A stretch of 64,000 nt of DNA. Source: Bradyrhizobium sp. JYMT SZCCT0428 (GTDB lineage Bacteria > Pseudomonadota > Alphaproteobacteria > Rhizobiales > Xanthobacteraceae). The DNA lies in the NCBI RefSeq assembly GCF_018131075.1, contig NZ_JAFCLS010000020.1:62001-126000 (forward strand), read 5' to 3'. The notes beneath the pieces are model-generated. The model searched no databases. It was not told the DNA's origin and was given only the letters and a program-made list of their open reading frames with translations. A program made the translations under genes and the position numbers. Below, in pieces: positions 44,708 through 61,926 of this stretch. The stretch's first letter is position 1. The number at the start of each line of letters is the position of its first letter.

Positions 44708-46686
44708 CCGGCCGCATTGTGCGGCTTGTGGCCCTGGTCGTCCCAGAGCTTGCGGTAGGCGCCATTGCGGGCAAGCAGTTCCGCGTGCGAGCCGCGCTCG
44801 ATCGCCTTGCCGTTTGAAATCACGATGATCTCGTCCATCTCGACCACCGACGTCAGACGGTGCGTCGACCAGATCATGGTGCGTCCCTCCGCGACCTTCA
44901 GCAGCGTGCGATTGATCGCAGCTTCCGTGGTCTGGTCGAGCGCGGACGTCGCCTCGTCGAGCAGCAGGACGGACGGATTGCGGATGACGGCGCGCGCGAT
45001 CGCGATGCGCTGGCGCTGGCCGCCCGACAGCGTATCGCCGCGTTCGCCGACCGGCGTGTCGTATCTCTGCGGCAGGCTCATGATGTACTGGTGAATCTCG
45101 GCCTTCTTGGCGGCCTCCTCGACCTCTTCGTCGGTCGCGCCTTCCTTGCCGAGCCGAATGTTTTCGCGGATCGACATGTTGAACAGCATGTTCTCCTGGA
45201 ACACGACCGCCATGCTCCGGCGCAGCGATTCCAGGGTGACGCGGCGGACGTCGACGCCGTCGATGGTCAGGCGCCCCTCGTCGGGCTGGTAGAGCCGCAG
45301 GATCAGATTGAGCAACGTGCTCTTGCCGGAGCCGCTGGGTCCGACGATGGCGATGCGCTTGCCGGCATTGAGCTTGAGGCTGAGATTGTCGAGCACCGGC
45401 GTCTCGCTGCCCTCGTACTGGAAGGTCACGCGATCGAAGGTGATGTCGTTGGTGATGCGCGGCAGATCGGGCGCGCCGGCGCGGTCGGCCCCGCGGGTCG
45501 GCTCGTCCAGCAGTTCCTGCATATGCCGCACCGATGCGGCCGCCTGGATCGACACCGGAATGAAATGCATCAGATGGGCGATGTTGTAGGACACCTCCCA
45601 GAACGCGCTCTCGAAGGTCACGAAGGTGCCGATGGTGATCTGGCCCGTGGTGGCGAGATAGGCGCCGATCGCGAGCACCACCAGATGCAGCAACAGCACC
45701 GAGATGGTGACGGTGCGTTCCACCATGGTCGACAGGAACACCGCGGACGCGGTCTTGATGCGGACATCCTGGTTGCGCAGGGAGAACCAGCTGAACGCGC
45801 GGCGCTGCAGGCTGAAGGCTTTCACCACCGCCTGGGCCGCGACGTTTTCCTGCACCATGCCGAGCAGCGCTGATTCATTCAGCTTCTGCTCGTAATTGGC
45901 CTGCACCGCCTTCGGTGTCAGGATCCGCGGGCCGATCAGCGTGATCGGAAACACCAGAAGCGCGACGGCCGCGAGCTGCCAGTTCAGGAACAGCATCAGG
46001 ATGATGCCGGCGATCAGTTCGAGGAACGGCAGCGCCGCGCTGTTGGCAAAGGTCTTGACCGCCCCCTCGAACGCCGAGAGGTCGATCGAGAAGCGCGAGA
46101 GAATTTCGCCACGCTTGGTGCGGGCGAAATAGCTCGTCGGCAAGCCCTGGACATGCTCGAACAACCGCGTCCGGACATCGGAAATGATGCCGGCCGCCAG
46201 CCGCGCATCCCAGCGCTCATACCAGATCGCGACGATCGAGGTGATGATGCCGGCGACCGCGAGCACGCCGAGGATCTTGTACAGCGCCTGGAAATCCTCT
46301 TCGCCGAGCGCGTCGTCGATCAGGAACTTCAGGCTGAGCGGCATGATGACATTGAACAGCGTCTCGACCAGCACGCCGAAGGAGACGATCGCCAATGGCT
46401 TCCTGTAATTGCCCAGATACGGCCTGACGAAGCCGTAGACAGTCGCCATCGCGCCGGCGGCTTCCTTCGCGGTGAAGACGACGAGGTCCTCGTCGTCATC
46501 GTCGTCGAGCTCCAGCTCGTCGTCGTCCTCGTCCTTCTTGGCTTTTTTGTCTTTTATGCCGTCATCGGCGGCGGGCACGCCGGCCGGCTTGCCGCTGGCG
46601 ACAGCCTCGAGCGCGAGCCTCTTCGCAAGCTCAGGATCGTCCGCTGGCGCGGGATTCTGATCCGAAGAAGGAGGCTTTGGCGCCAT
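44644..46686 (-). CDS. ABC exporter (fused membrane and ATPase domains) with acidic ends
   Basis: The 680-residue half-transporter has a 6-span membrane domain (about 90-385) and an ATPase domain with Walker A GPSGSGKST (449-457), LSGGQ (553-557), Walker B LLLDEAT (574-580) and His609. It would work as a homodimer exporting lipid, peptide or small molecule. Unusual are an acidic N-terminal stretch (residues 51-67, DEDDDELELDDDDDED) and a 20-residue Asp/Glu C-terminal tail. The tail is encoded by a DNA stretch shared in antisense with the FAD oxidoreductase gene. Substrate unknown; the flanking flavoenzyme genes hint at a modified small molecule. Confidence 0.9.
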   Translation of the reverse strand: MAPKPPSSDQNPAPADDPELAKRLALEAVASGKPAGVPAADDGIKDKKAKKDEDDDELELDDDDDEDLVVFTAKEAAGAMATVYGFVRPYLGNYRKPLAIVSFGVLVETLFNVIMPLSLKFLIDDALGEEDFQALYKILGVLAVAGIITSIVAIWYERWDARLAAGIISDVRTRLFEHVQGLPTSYFARTKRGEILSRFSIDLSAFEGAVKTFANSAALPFLELIAGIILMLFLNWQLAAVALLVFPITLIGPRILTPKAVQANYEQKLNESALLGMVQENVAAQAVVKAFSLQRRAFSWFSLRNQDVRIKTASAVFLSTMVERTVTISVLLLHLVVLAIGAYLATTGQITIGTFVTFESAFWEVSYNIAHLMHFIPVSIQAAASVRHMQELLDEPTRGADRAGAPDLPRITNDITFDRVTFQYEGSETPVLDNLSLKLNAGKRIAIVGPSGSGKSTLLNLILRLYQPDEGRLTIDGVDVRRVTLESLRRSMAVVFQENMLFNMSIRENIRLGKEGATDEEVEEAAKKAEIHQYIMSLPQRYDTPVGERGDTLSGGQRQRIAIARAVIRNPSVLLLDEATSALDQTTEAAINRTLLKVAEGRTMIWSTHRLTSVVEMDEIIVISNGKAIERGSHAELLARNGAYRKLWDDQGHKPHNAAGQADDDNEDDDDDEDEDDEEE

Positions 46687-46825
46687 GAAACCAACCGATG
46701 CTGCACGGCCGGCATGACCGCAAATCGAAACGCGATAGCGGTGGACGCTACCGCGCCGATCCTATGCGATCAGGATGAATTCGGCAAAACAATTGGCAAA
46801 CAATCCGAGTAGCGGCGGCTGCCGA

Positions 46826-48880
46826 TCAGTCTTCGGACTCCACCTTGTCGAAGAACGAATAGCGCAGGCTGTCGGAGTCGGCGTACCACTGCCCCGGCCC
46901 CTTGTTGGCGGCAAGCGTCGCCGCCCACAATGCATCGGTGACGTCGCGGCGATGCATTGAGAGGTCGAATCCGTTGCCGAAGAACAACTCCGACCATTCC
47001 CACCAGGTGCCGAGCTTCTTCACCCCGCGCAGGAGGTCGTAACGGTCGATCAGCGCCGGCGGCGTGTCCGATGTGACGGAGCCGAACAGCAGCCCGGTCT
47101 TGATCACCCGGTTCAGTTCGCGCACCGCGCGCGGGACCTGCTTCTCCGCGACGTGGCACAGGCTGGTCTCGAACACGAAATCGAATTCGCCGTCCTTGAA
47201 CGGCATATCGACGATCGAGCCGAGCTTGTTGAATTTCTTCAGCGCCTTCGGCGTCCGGGCATGGATGGCCCGGTTGTTTTCGATGCCCCAGGCGTCGATG
47301 CCGCGCTCGCGCAGCGCGCCGACCAGTTCGCCGCTGGCGGAGCCCGCGATCAGCAGCTTGTAGCCCCTCGCCCGGTTCCAGACGATCTTGATCAGGTCCG
47401 TCAGATAGGCCGGGTCGGTAAACTCGCTCCAGACCTCGCTGTAGGGGCCAAGCCCGCGATAATTCTGGAAATAATCGCGGTCGATCTTGTCGGAGAGCGC
47501 CCCGCCCGCCTGCGCGCGTGCGCGGCGCAGCCGCATCATCTCGGAGACGATGATGTCGGTGGCGGCGTCGGAGGAGTCGAGCAGTCCGTTCAGCGTGGAG
47601 TCGAACAGATAGTCGCCGACCACGACGATCCCCGGATGTTCCTTCGGCTCGGGCCGGTGGTTGGTCATGACGTCGCGCACCGGCAAGCCGCCCGGCAGCG
47701 CATTCACTGACGACAGCCAGCGATGGATCTTGCCTTCCTTGAAATAGTCACGTGCGGTGCCGAGCGAGGCCGGCAGCGACTTCAGCGCGGCGTCGATCAG
47801 TTCCTGATCGCTGAGATTGGCAAACGCCAGCGCATCGGAACCCGCGATCAGCCAGTTCAGGACGCCGTGCTTGCCCACATCATGACGCGCGCCCTCGTTG
47901 TAGACGCAGCAGCCGCCGAATGCCTCCGACATGAACCAGGCGCCGGGGATCTTCTCGCCCCAGAACGGTTCGTCGAACAGGATCGAGACCCGCAGATAAT
48001 GCGCGGGCCGGTCGAAATAGGCGACGTGCTTGACCATCGACTTGCGCAGCTCTTCGCCGTTCCAGCGCATCGTGCCGAGCCAGGAATGCGGCAGGCACAT
48101 CACCACGAGATCGAAGTCCCGCGTCTCCGGTCCCTTGCCGTTCATCATGTTGAGCTGATAGCGGCCGGAGGACGTCTTGCCGACCTGGAGCACCCGGTGA
48201 TTGAGCTGGATATCGGCCGTGACTTCGCTGCGCAGGCAATCGACCAGTTGTTCGTTGCCGTTCTGGATCGAATACAGCCCGATATAGCCGTCGACATCCA
48301 TCACGAAGTTCTTCAGCGCGTTCAGCCCGTTGGTGTTGTGGGGCTCGGTCGCGATGTCGGAGCGGGCCATCACCTTGAAGAATCGCTTGGCGGTATCGTC
48401 GTCGACGAACTTTTCGAGCAGTTCCTCGGCGGTCATGTAGGCCCACGGATGCTCGTTATCGTGGGCGCCGACGCCTTCGTAATATTCGATCGGCGATACC
48501 ATATCGCTGCAGCGCTTGCGGAAGCCCTCGATCGCGGCTGCGGTCTCTGCACCATATTTGCGGCGCATGCCCGGCACGTCGTTGAGGAGTTCGCCGTCGA
48601 ACTGCACCTGCTCGGCGTCCATCGGAATTGTCTGCAGGCCGAAATGCTGGATCAGCTCGCGCAGCGGATCCGGGCCGGTCATCGAGTAATCATAGATCTC
48701 GGCAACGCCGGCCTCGTACATCGCGGGCGCCGAATCGAATTTGCGCGTGACGATCTTGCCGCCGACCCGGTCGGACGCCTCGTAAATCGTGATGCGGCAG
48801 AGATCGCCGAGCTTCTTTTTCAGATACCAGGCGCTCATCAGCCCGCCCGGGCCGCCGCCTACGATTGCAAGATCGAGCAT
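46826..48880 (-). CDS. Fusion of an FAD amine-oxidase-type enzyme and a SAM-dependent methyltransferase
   Basis: The 684-residue protein begins with a flavin amine-oxidase/NAD(P)-binding fold: AIVGGGPGGLMSAWYL (5-20), EASDRVGGKI (34-43), and the C-terminal FAD contact VVVGDYLFDSTLNGLLDSSDAATD (419-442). After a linker (about 450-500) a class I methyltransferase-like domain follows: LLIAGSASGELVGALRERGIDAWGIENN (509-536), IVDMPFKDGEFDFVFETSLCHV (556-577), then VRELNRVIKTGLLFGSV. The glycine-rich SAM loop is degenerate (AGSASG). The ATG at 48880 starts the FAD motif; the open frame adds 20 unlikely residues. Substrate unknown. It probably acts with the neighbouring ABC exporter gene, 139 bp downstream. 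Confidence 0.85.
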   Translation of the reverse strand: MLDLAIVGGGPGGLMSAWYLKKKLGDLCRITIYEASDRVGGKIVTRKFDSAPAMYEAGVAEIYDYSMTGPDPLRELIQHFGLQTIPMDAEQVQFDGELLNDVPGMRRKYGAETAAAIEGFRKRCSDMVSPIEYYEGVGAHDNEHPWAYMTAEELLEKFVDDDTAKRFFKVMARSDIATEPHNTNGLNALKNFVMDVDGYIGLYSIQNGNEQLVDCLRSEVTADIQLNHRVLQVGKTSSGRYQLNMMNGKGPETRDFDLVVMCLPHSWLGTMRWNGEELRKSMVKHVAYFDRPAHYLRVSILFDEPFWGEKIPGAWFMSEAFGGCCVYNEGARHDVGKHGVLNWLIAGSDALAFANLSDQELIDAALKSLPASLGTARDYFKEGKIHRWLSSVNALPGGLPVRDVMTNHRPEPKEHPGIVVVGDYLFDSTLNGLLDSSDAATDIIVSEMMRLRRARAQAGGALSDKIDRDYFQNYRGLGPYSEVWSEFTDPAYLTDLIKIVWNRARGYKLLIAGSASGELVGALRERGIDAWGIENNRAIHARTPKALKKFNKLGSIVDMPFKDGEFDFVFETSLCHVAEKQVPRAVRELNRVIKTGLLFGSVTSDTPPALIDRYDLLRGVKKLGTWWEWSELFFGNGFDLSMHRRDVTDALWAATLAANKGPGQWYADSDSLRYSFFDKVESED

Positions 48881-49189
48881 GTGTTTTCCGCAAGTTCCCG
48901 CCTGCCCCCAAAGTGCAGCCGGTTTAAGTCTCCTTAGCAAAAGCGCTTTTCACCCTGAAGGGAAGATGAACAAAGCAGGTCCGCGCATCGCAGCAATGCC
49001 GGAAAGCGCCAGGGAGCCCGCCATAACTGCGCTTTTTTATCCAAATCCGTACTCTTACGGGGATTTCGGCGCCGGTGGTTGATCGGGCGTCGTCGTGTGT
49101 GAATTCGCAGCCCCGGTAGCGGCAAGCAGAACCGCCGGCCTTATTCCCGCAGACGTGGAGTTCGCTATCGGATTCCCGCGGACGTTTTG
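48881..49189. other. Gene-free stretch upstream of the oxidase-methyltransferase gene
   Basis: 309 bp between two leftward genes. It holds a short palindrome GCAAAAGCGCTTTTC near 48939-48953 and no convincing coding frame. It probably carries the promoter of the fusion gene and the 3' region of the LuxR gene. Confidence 0.45.
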
Positions 49190-50284
49190 CTATTTCGGGA
49201 ACGCCTTGCCGGCGAGCAGGCTGATCAGTTCCTGCTGCCGCGAAAGGCCTGTTTTCGCGAGCACGGACTTGAGCTGAGTGCGCACCGTTTCGCGGCTGAC
49301 ACCAAGCGTCCCTGCGAGTACTTCGATCGTGCGGGCCTCGCTGATGCCGCGCGCCACACGCGCTTCCGCCGGCGTCAGGTCGAACAGGCCTTGCAGGACT
49401 TCGGCGGTCGGCACCGCGGCGCGATCGACCGGCGTCACCACAAGCAGCACGCTCGCTTGTGTGAAAATGTCGCGCGCGGTCCCGCGGACGGGAATGACGT
49501 GCAGGACCATCGGCAGATAATTGGCCGTCGCCGCAACCGGTATGGACTTGATGATCCGGCCATCCCCAAGAGGCCGCGCAGCGACCGCTTCGGCCAGCAG
49601 CGCATCCGCCGTCACATCCGTCATTGTCACGCGCTCGGCCCGGTCTTCAAACAGCGCAGGCATCAAGGCTTCGAACAGGCCGTTGGCCGCGAACACCTGG
49701 CCGCGCGCGCGCAGCACGGCGCCGGGCAGGCCCAGCGCCTGCAACGCGTCCGCCTGGGCGCGTGCGCGCTCGAAGCCAAGGCGGTTTGCCGTCAGCGATG
49801 CCCGCGCCAAATGCGGCCGCAGTCCATCCAGGAAGGTGACGATCTCGCGCGGCACCGGACCAAGATCCTGGTGCCGCGGCACGACGATTGCGATCGAATC
49901 GCCGCTCGGTATCGGGATGATCGTGCCGGCCCGGTAGCCGAGACCGTATTTGCGGTAAAAATTGCAATAGACGTCGTTGGTTGCAATTTCCTCATCCGAC
50001 AGAAGATCGCCGTCCGTGAGGAAGCCTGCATGATTCAGCGCGATGGCGCGCGGCAGATTCGGATCGCGTTCACTCCATCCGTCTCTCAGAAACAGCGGCA
50101 TGGTCTCGTCATATTCGACTGAATTGACCGCGCTGACGTATCCGTCCCGCACGGCGAACATAAACCCGCCGCTACCGCTGGTCGCCGCACCGAGTTCGCC
50201 AAGCACAGCCGGCCAAAGCGAAGGAATCAGCCCCGCCTCGTAAATGCGGTCGATCAAGTGTTCTGATTGATCCATTTCGCTCAT
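49190..50284 (-). CDS. LuxR-type transcriptional regulator
   Basis: The 364-residue protein ends with a LuxR/FixJ-type helix-turn-helix (about 305-360): LTPAEARVARGISEARTIEVLAGTLGVSRETVRTQLKSVLAKTGLSRQQELISLL. The N-terminal 290 residues form a PAS/GAF-like sensory region without autoinducer-domain or receiver signatures. Start MSEMDQSEHLIDRIYEAGLIPSLWP is chosen as the longest with homology-like helix. It is upstream of and same-strand with the oxidase-methyltransferase and ABC genes, so it may regulate them. Confidence 0.82.
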   Translation of the reverse strand: MSEMDQSEHLIDRIYEAGLIPSLWPAVLGELGAATSGSGGFMFAVRDGYVSAVNSVEYDETMPLFLRDGWSERDPNLPRAIALNHAGFLTDGDLLSDEEIATNDVYCNFYRKYGLGYRAGTIIPIPSGDSIAIVVPRHQDLGPVPREIVTFLDGLRPHLARASLTANRLGFERARAQADALQALGLPGAVLRARGQVFAANGLFEALMPALFEDRAERVTMTDVTADALLAEAVAARPLGDGRIIKSIPVAATANYLPMVLHVIPVRGTARDIFTQASVLLVVTPVDRAAVPTAEVLQGLFDLTPAEARVARGISEARTIEVLAGTLGVSRETVRTQLKSVLAKTGLSRQQELISLLAGKAFPK

Positions 50285-50456
50285 GGAAAACCGTGAAAGT
50301 GGTTGCCCGGATACGATTCATCTATTGATAGCACGCCCCCGCTTTGCGGGTGAAGCACCAGGACACGCCGTCGACAAAGGAGAGCCAGCTTCCCAATGGG
50401 CTCTCCCGTTTGAAGGAACCGGGCTGTGTCACAGCGACACGTGAACGCCCATGCCC

Positions 50457-50490
50457 CAGCAAAAAGGCCGGCTTGCGCCGGCCTTTTTCT
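50457..50490 (-). terminator. Terminator after rpoC
   Basis: AAAAAGGCCGGC and GCCGGCCTTTTT pair around TTGC, with a T run in the direction of rpoC transcription, about 25 bp after the rpoC stop. A second stem (GGAGAGCC..GGCTCTCC, about 50380-50408) lies further down. Confidence 0.9.
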
Positions 50491-50514
50491 CTTACGCGTA
50501 TTCGTGCGGAAGCC

Positions 50515-54714
<4,200 letters not shown>

Positions 54715-54869
54715 CGTCTTCTCCTCGCGTGCCGATCGTCACCGGCAGCAAATTCGAAACCCTTTGTCAGCGCGCGCCCTGCTCAACGTCCGAGCGGAGT
54801 GCGAATGCCCGGCACATCTGAGCGAAGACTTGGCTTCGCCCGCATGCGCCGGACATGAATTCGTAGGCG

Positions 54870-58988
<4,119 letters not shown>

Positions 58989-59445
58989 CGTGGCCTCTCA
59001 TTTTCGTCGCCCTTGATGGACGAACCTTCCGAAGCGCGACTGCCATCGCCCCCGGGTTGAATTTTCGAATCGCTTCGCCGGAACCAAGCCCAAATTCAGG
59101 AATTAAGTCCCAAATCCGTTCTCCAGACCTTCAAAACGCAAAACGACGCGCAAGGCGCATGACTGCACCTCGCCCGTCCAACCATCGCTTCACGGACTGA
59201 AAAAGCCCGAAATTTGACTGTCTCCCAACGGCTTACGCCGAGAACCCTGCCGTTCCCGCCGCCTACCGTATTTTCCTGCTGCCAGCCCGATATGGGATGA
59301 CAATAGTGGAGATTCGAGGGTTAACCCCGCGAATCCCCACACATTTTTGTGTACGCCGTGCGTCCGGTTGTCCCATAGCACGACTTTTGCATCGATCCCG
59401 GGTGCAGCTGCGCCCCGCCCGGGACCTTGTCTCAAGTAACTTGCG
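58989..59445. other. Long rplL-rpoB intergenic region
   Basis: 457 bp without a convincing gene. It contains a strong imperfect hairpin at 59306-59340 close to the rplL end and otherwise AT-richer sequence than the neighbouring genes. In other bacteria this gap holds an attenuator and an RNase III site between the r-protein and polymerase genes. Confidence 0.5.
59306..59340. other. 35-bp imperfect hairpin between rplL and rpoB
   Basis: GTGGAGATTCG at the left pairs with CGAATCCCCAC at the right, and AGGG with CCCC inside; 14 of 17 pairs match around a TTAA centre. No T run follows, so partial attenuation or RNA processing is more likely than full termination. Confidence 0.6.
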
Positions 59446-59823
<378 letters not shown>

Positions 59824-59875
59824 TGATCTGTTTCCTTAAACGTATTGGTTCGAACCAGGTTTGATTTGCGAAGGG

Positions 59876-60394
59876 TCAGGCCGCTTCGCTCTTTGAGGCA
59901 TAGGCCTGGACGACGCGCGCGAGCTTGGCCGCGGGCGCAGTCGAGAGCTGAGCGATCTTGGTCGCCGGCGCCACCAGGAGGCCGACAAGCTTTCCGCGCA
60001 GTTCATCGAGTGACGGCAGCGAGGCAAGAGCCTTCACGCCGTTAACATCCAGGACGGTTTTACCCATCGAGCCGCCGAGAATGACGAACTGTTCGTTCGT
60101 CTTGGCGAATTCGATGGCAACCTTCGGCGCCGCTACCGGATCGTCTGAAGTGGCGATCACGGTCGGTCCCTTCAGCAGGGAACCGATGGCAACGACATCC
60201 GTGCCTTCAAGAGCAATTTTGGCGAGACGGTTCTTCGAGACCTTCACCGACGCACCCGCCTGCTTCATCTGCGTGCGCAGCTTCTGCATCTGGGCCACGG
60301 TGAGGCCGGAATAGTGGGCGACGACTGCAACGCTGGTGGTCTTGAAGACCCCGTTCAGCGCCTCAACCGCGTCCTTTTTTGCCGCTCTTTCCAC
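59876..60394 (-). CDS. rplJ: 50S ribosomal protein L10
   Basis: The 172-residue stalk base protein shows SVAVVAHYSGLTVAQMQKLRTQMKQAGASVKVSKNRLAKIAL and a C-terminal L7/L12-binding helix region (LSTAPAAKLARVVQAYASKSEAA). In many bacteria L10 with L12 represses its own leader; a long leader region is available here. Unusually, rplA is not directly upstream. Confidence 0.97.
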   Translation of the reverse strand: MERAAKKDAVEALNGVFKTTSVAVVAHYSGLTVAQMQKLRTQMKQAGASVKVSKNRLAKIALEGTDVVAIGSLLKGPTVIATSDDPVAAPKVAIEFAKTNEQFVILGGSMGKTVLDVNGVKALASLPSLDELRGKLVGLLVAPATKIAQLSTAPAAKLARVVQAYASKSEAA

Positions 60395-60961
60395 AGCAAG
60401 CTCTCTCCGGTTGGCGGCCTTCGCGTAAGGCGAGACCGCCGGGTTGCACCCACCGTCTCACCCAAAACCTGACCTCAAGACACCAGTCCTTCGGACACGT
60501 CGGGCAAGACGACATTGAAAAGCCTGCCCTCCCGAACCAGATGGCGCGGGGTGTCGAGGTTCGAACCAAATCGGCTCATACGCCGCATGATGCGACGTTA
60601 AGCAAAATCCGGTCTTCACCCGTCTGTGCAGGCTGTGCGATTAAGCCGTTGAAGAGACTTGCATCTCATCGCGGGCGCCTGCAGTCTTGGACAGGATCGA
60701 GGTTATCCGGCAAGCCGGACGCCCCCTGCCACATTCCAGCCTGACGATGGGTTTCCTTCCTTTCGAGCAATCCATGCGGATGTCCTGAAAGGAATGATCT
60801 CCTACCGTATCGGGTTTTCGGAATGCGAGCACAGACGTGCCAGCAACGGCCAGCACGCCCGGAAGCCGTTCTTTACCGAGTCTCGCCCGTCTTGCCAAGG
60901 GCAAAATTCAGGCCGCGGCGGATGGGGGAACCGGGGGAGCTCGATTTTTTTCGACCCGCCT
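60395..60961 (-). other. rplJ upstream region, no gene seen
   Basis: 567 bp between the rplJ start and the divergent ECF41 promoter. Short open frames on both strands lack recognisable families. It must hold the rplJ promoter and possibly the L10 autoregulatory leader; no consensus pair could be assigned with confidence. Confidence 0.45.
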
Positions 60962-60988
60962 TGTCACACCGGAAGCCCCTCGCTCGTC
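60962..60988 (+). promoter_or_regulatory. Predicted ECF41-type promoter
   Basis: TGTCACA (60962-60968), 16-nt spacer, CGTC (60985-60988). This fits the ECF41 promoter pattern I know (TGTCACA, 16-17 nt, CGTC) and lies 19 nt before the start of the first gene of the ECF41 operon, so the operon is probably self-activated. Confidence 0.8.
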
Positions 60989-61007
60989 TAGGCGCAGGAG
61001 GTTCCCA

Positions 61008-61388
61008 ATGCAGCGCTCATTATTAGCAGCAATTCTCGCGATACCCGCCCTCTTCAATGGCCTGACCATGCTCGTCGCCGGGCCGTTCTGGTACGCCAAT
61101 GTCCCCGGCGTCACCGATACCGGGCCATTCAACCCGCATTTCGTCCAGGACATCGGCCTGGCGTTTCTTGCCGCCGGCCTGTCGCTCGCGGCGCGGGCCT
61201 GGCGTCCGCGTTACTGGCCGGCCGCCGTCGCCGGCGCCGGGTTCCTCGCCGCACATGCCCTGCTCCATCTGGTCATGATCGCCGGCGGGCACTCCCATCA
61301 CGTTGGTTTCGACCTAATCGTCATCATCCTGCCGGCGGCCCTCGCCCTCTATTCCGCCTTCCCCAGCAAAGGAGAACATCATGCGTAG
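61008..61388 (+). CDS. Small four-helix membrane protein of the ECF41 operon
   Basis: The 126-residue product has about four membrane spans (ALFNGLTMLVAGPFWYA, FVQDIGLAFLAAGLSLAA, WPAAVAGAGFLAAHALLHLVM, FDLIVIILPAALALYSAF) and a His-rich loop (GGHSHHVG). AGGAGG lies 6 nt before the ATG at 61008. Its stop overlaps the start of the next gene by 8 bp. It directly follows the predicted ECF41 promoter. Function unknown. Confidence 0.75.
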   Translation: MQRSLLAAILAIPALFNGLTMLVAGPFWYANVPGVTDTGPFNPHFVQDIGLAFLAAGLSLAARAWRPRYWPAAVAGAGFLAAHALLHLVMIAGGHSHHVGFDLIVIILPAALALYSAFPSKGEHHA

Positions 61389-61926
61389 TTGGATCGCGCG
61401 CCGCATGCTGCGCGCCACAGCAGAGCGTTACGGTTACGACACGAGCTATCTGGAGATGATGCTGAAGGAGGCGCCTGCCGCGTTCTTCAAATTTGCGTCC
61501 GTGATGAAGGCAGCCAGCCATCGCGTGGTGGTTCCCGTCGAAGCCAGCTTTGCCGCCAAGCTCGTCGGCGCCCTGGCGGAAGATTGCGGCCCCTGCACGC
61601 AGCTCTGTGTCGACATGGCGCTGGAAGCCGGCATGCCCCGGGAGGAGATCGAAGCGGTGTTGCGGCGCGATCCCCGCGCGATGAGCGACACCACCTGTCT
61701 GGCGTTCCGGTTTGCCGACGCCGTCGCGCGCCGTTCGGCCGACGACGAGGAATTTCGCGACGCGGTGCGCGCCCAATGGGGCCAGAAAGGCGTTATCGAT
61801 TTGACGCTGGCGCTGCAAATGGGCCGGATGTTCCCGATGGTGAAGGCCGGGCTCGGCTACGCCAGGGAATGTCGCCGCGTCCCGGTGGATGGACATAATG
61901 TCGATGTCGTCAAACAGGCCGCTTGA
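61381..61926 (+). CDS. Carboxymuconolactone decarboxylase/AhpD-like protein (ECF41 partner)
   Basis: The 181-residue helical protein carries the AhpD-type EDCGPCTQLC motif (Cys69, Cys72, Cys76) in FAAKLVGALAEDCGPCTQLCVDMALEAG. AhpD-fold proteins with CxxC are peroxidase or thiol-disulfide enzymes; carboxymuconolactone decarboxylases share the fold. ECF41 sigma-factor genes are known to be linked to a gene of this kind (the 'COE' gene), and that is what is seen here. It overlaps the gene before (8 bp) and the sigma-factor gene after. Confidence 0.85.
   Translation: MRSWIARRMLRATAERYGYDTSYLEMMLKEAPAAFFKFASVMKAASHRVVVPVEASFAAKLVGALAEDCGPCTQLCVDMALEAGMPREEIEAVLRRDPRAMSDTTCLAFRFADAVARRSADDEEFRDAVRAQWGQKGVIDLTLALQMGRMFPMVKAGLGYARECRRVPVDGHNVDVVKQAA

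Noticed and set aside
46472..46660. A + strand frame with a run of Ser opposite the ABC exporter N-terminus
   Set aside because: It is only the antisense reading of the acidic codons and has no start signal or neighbours.
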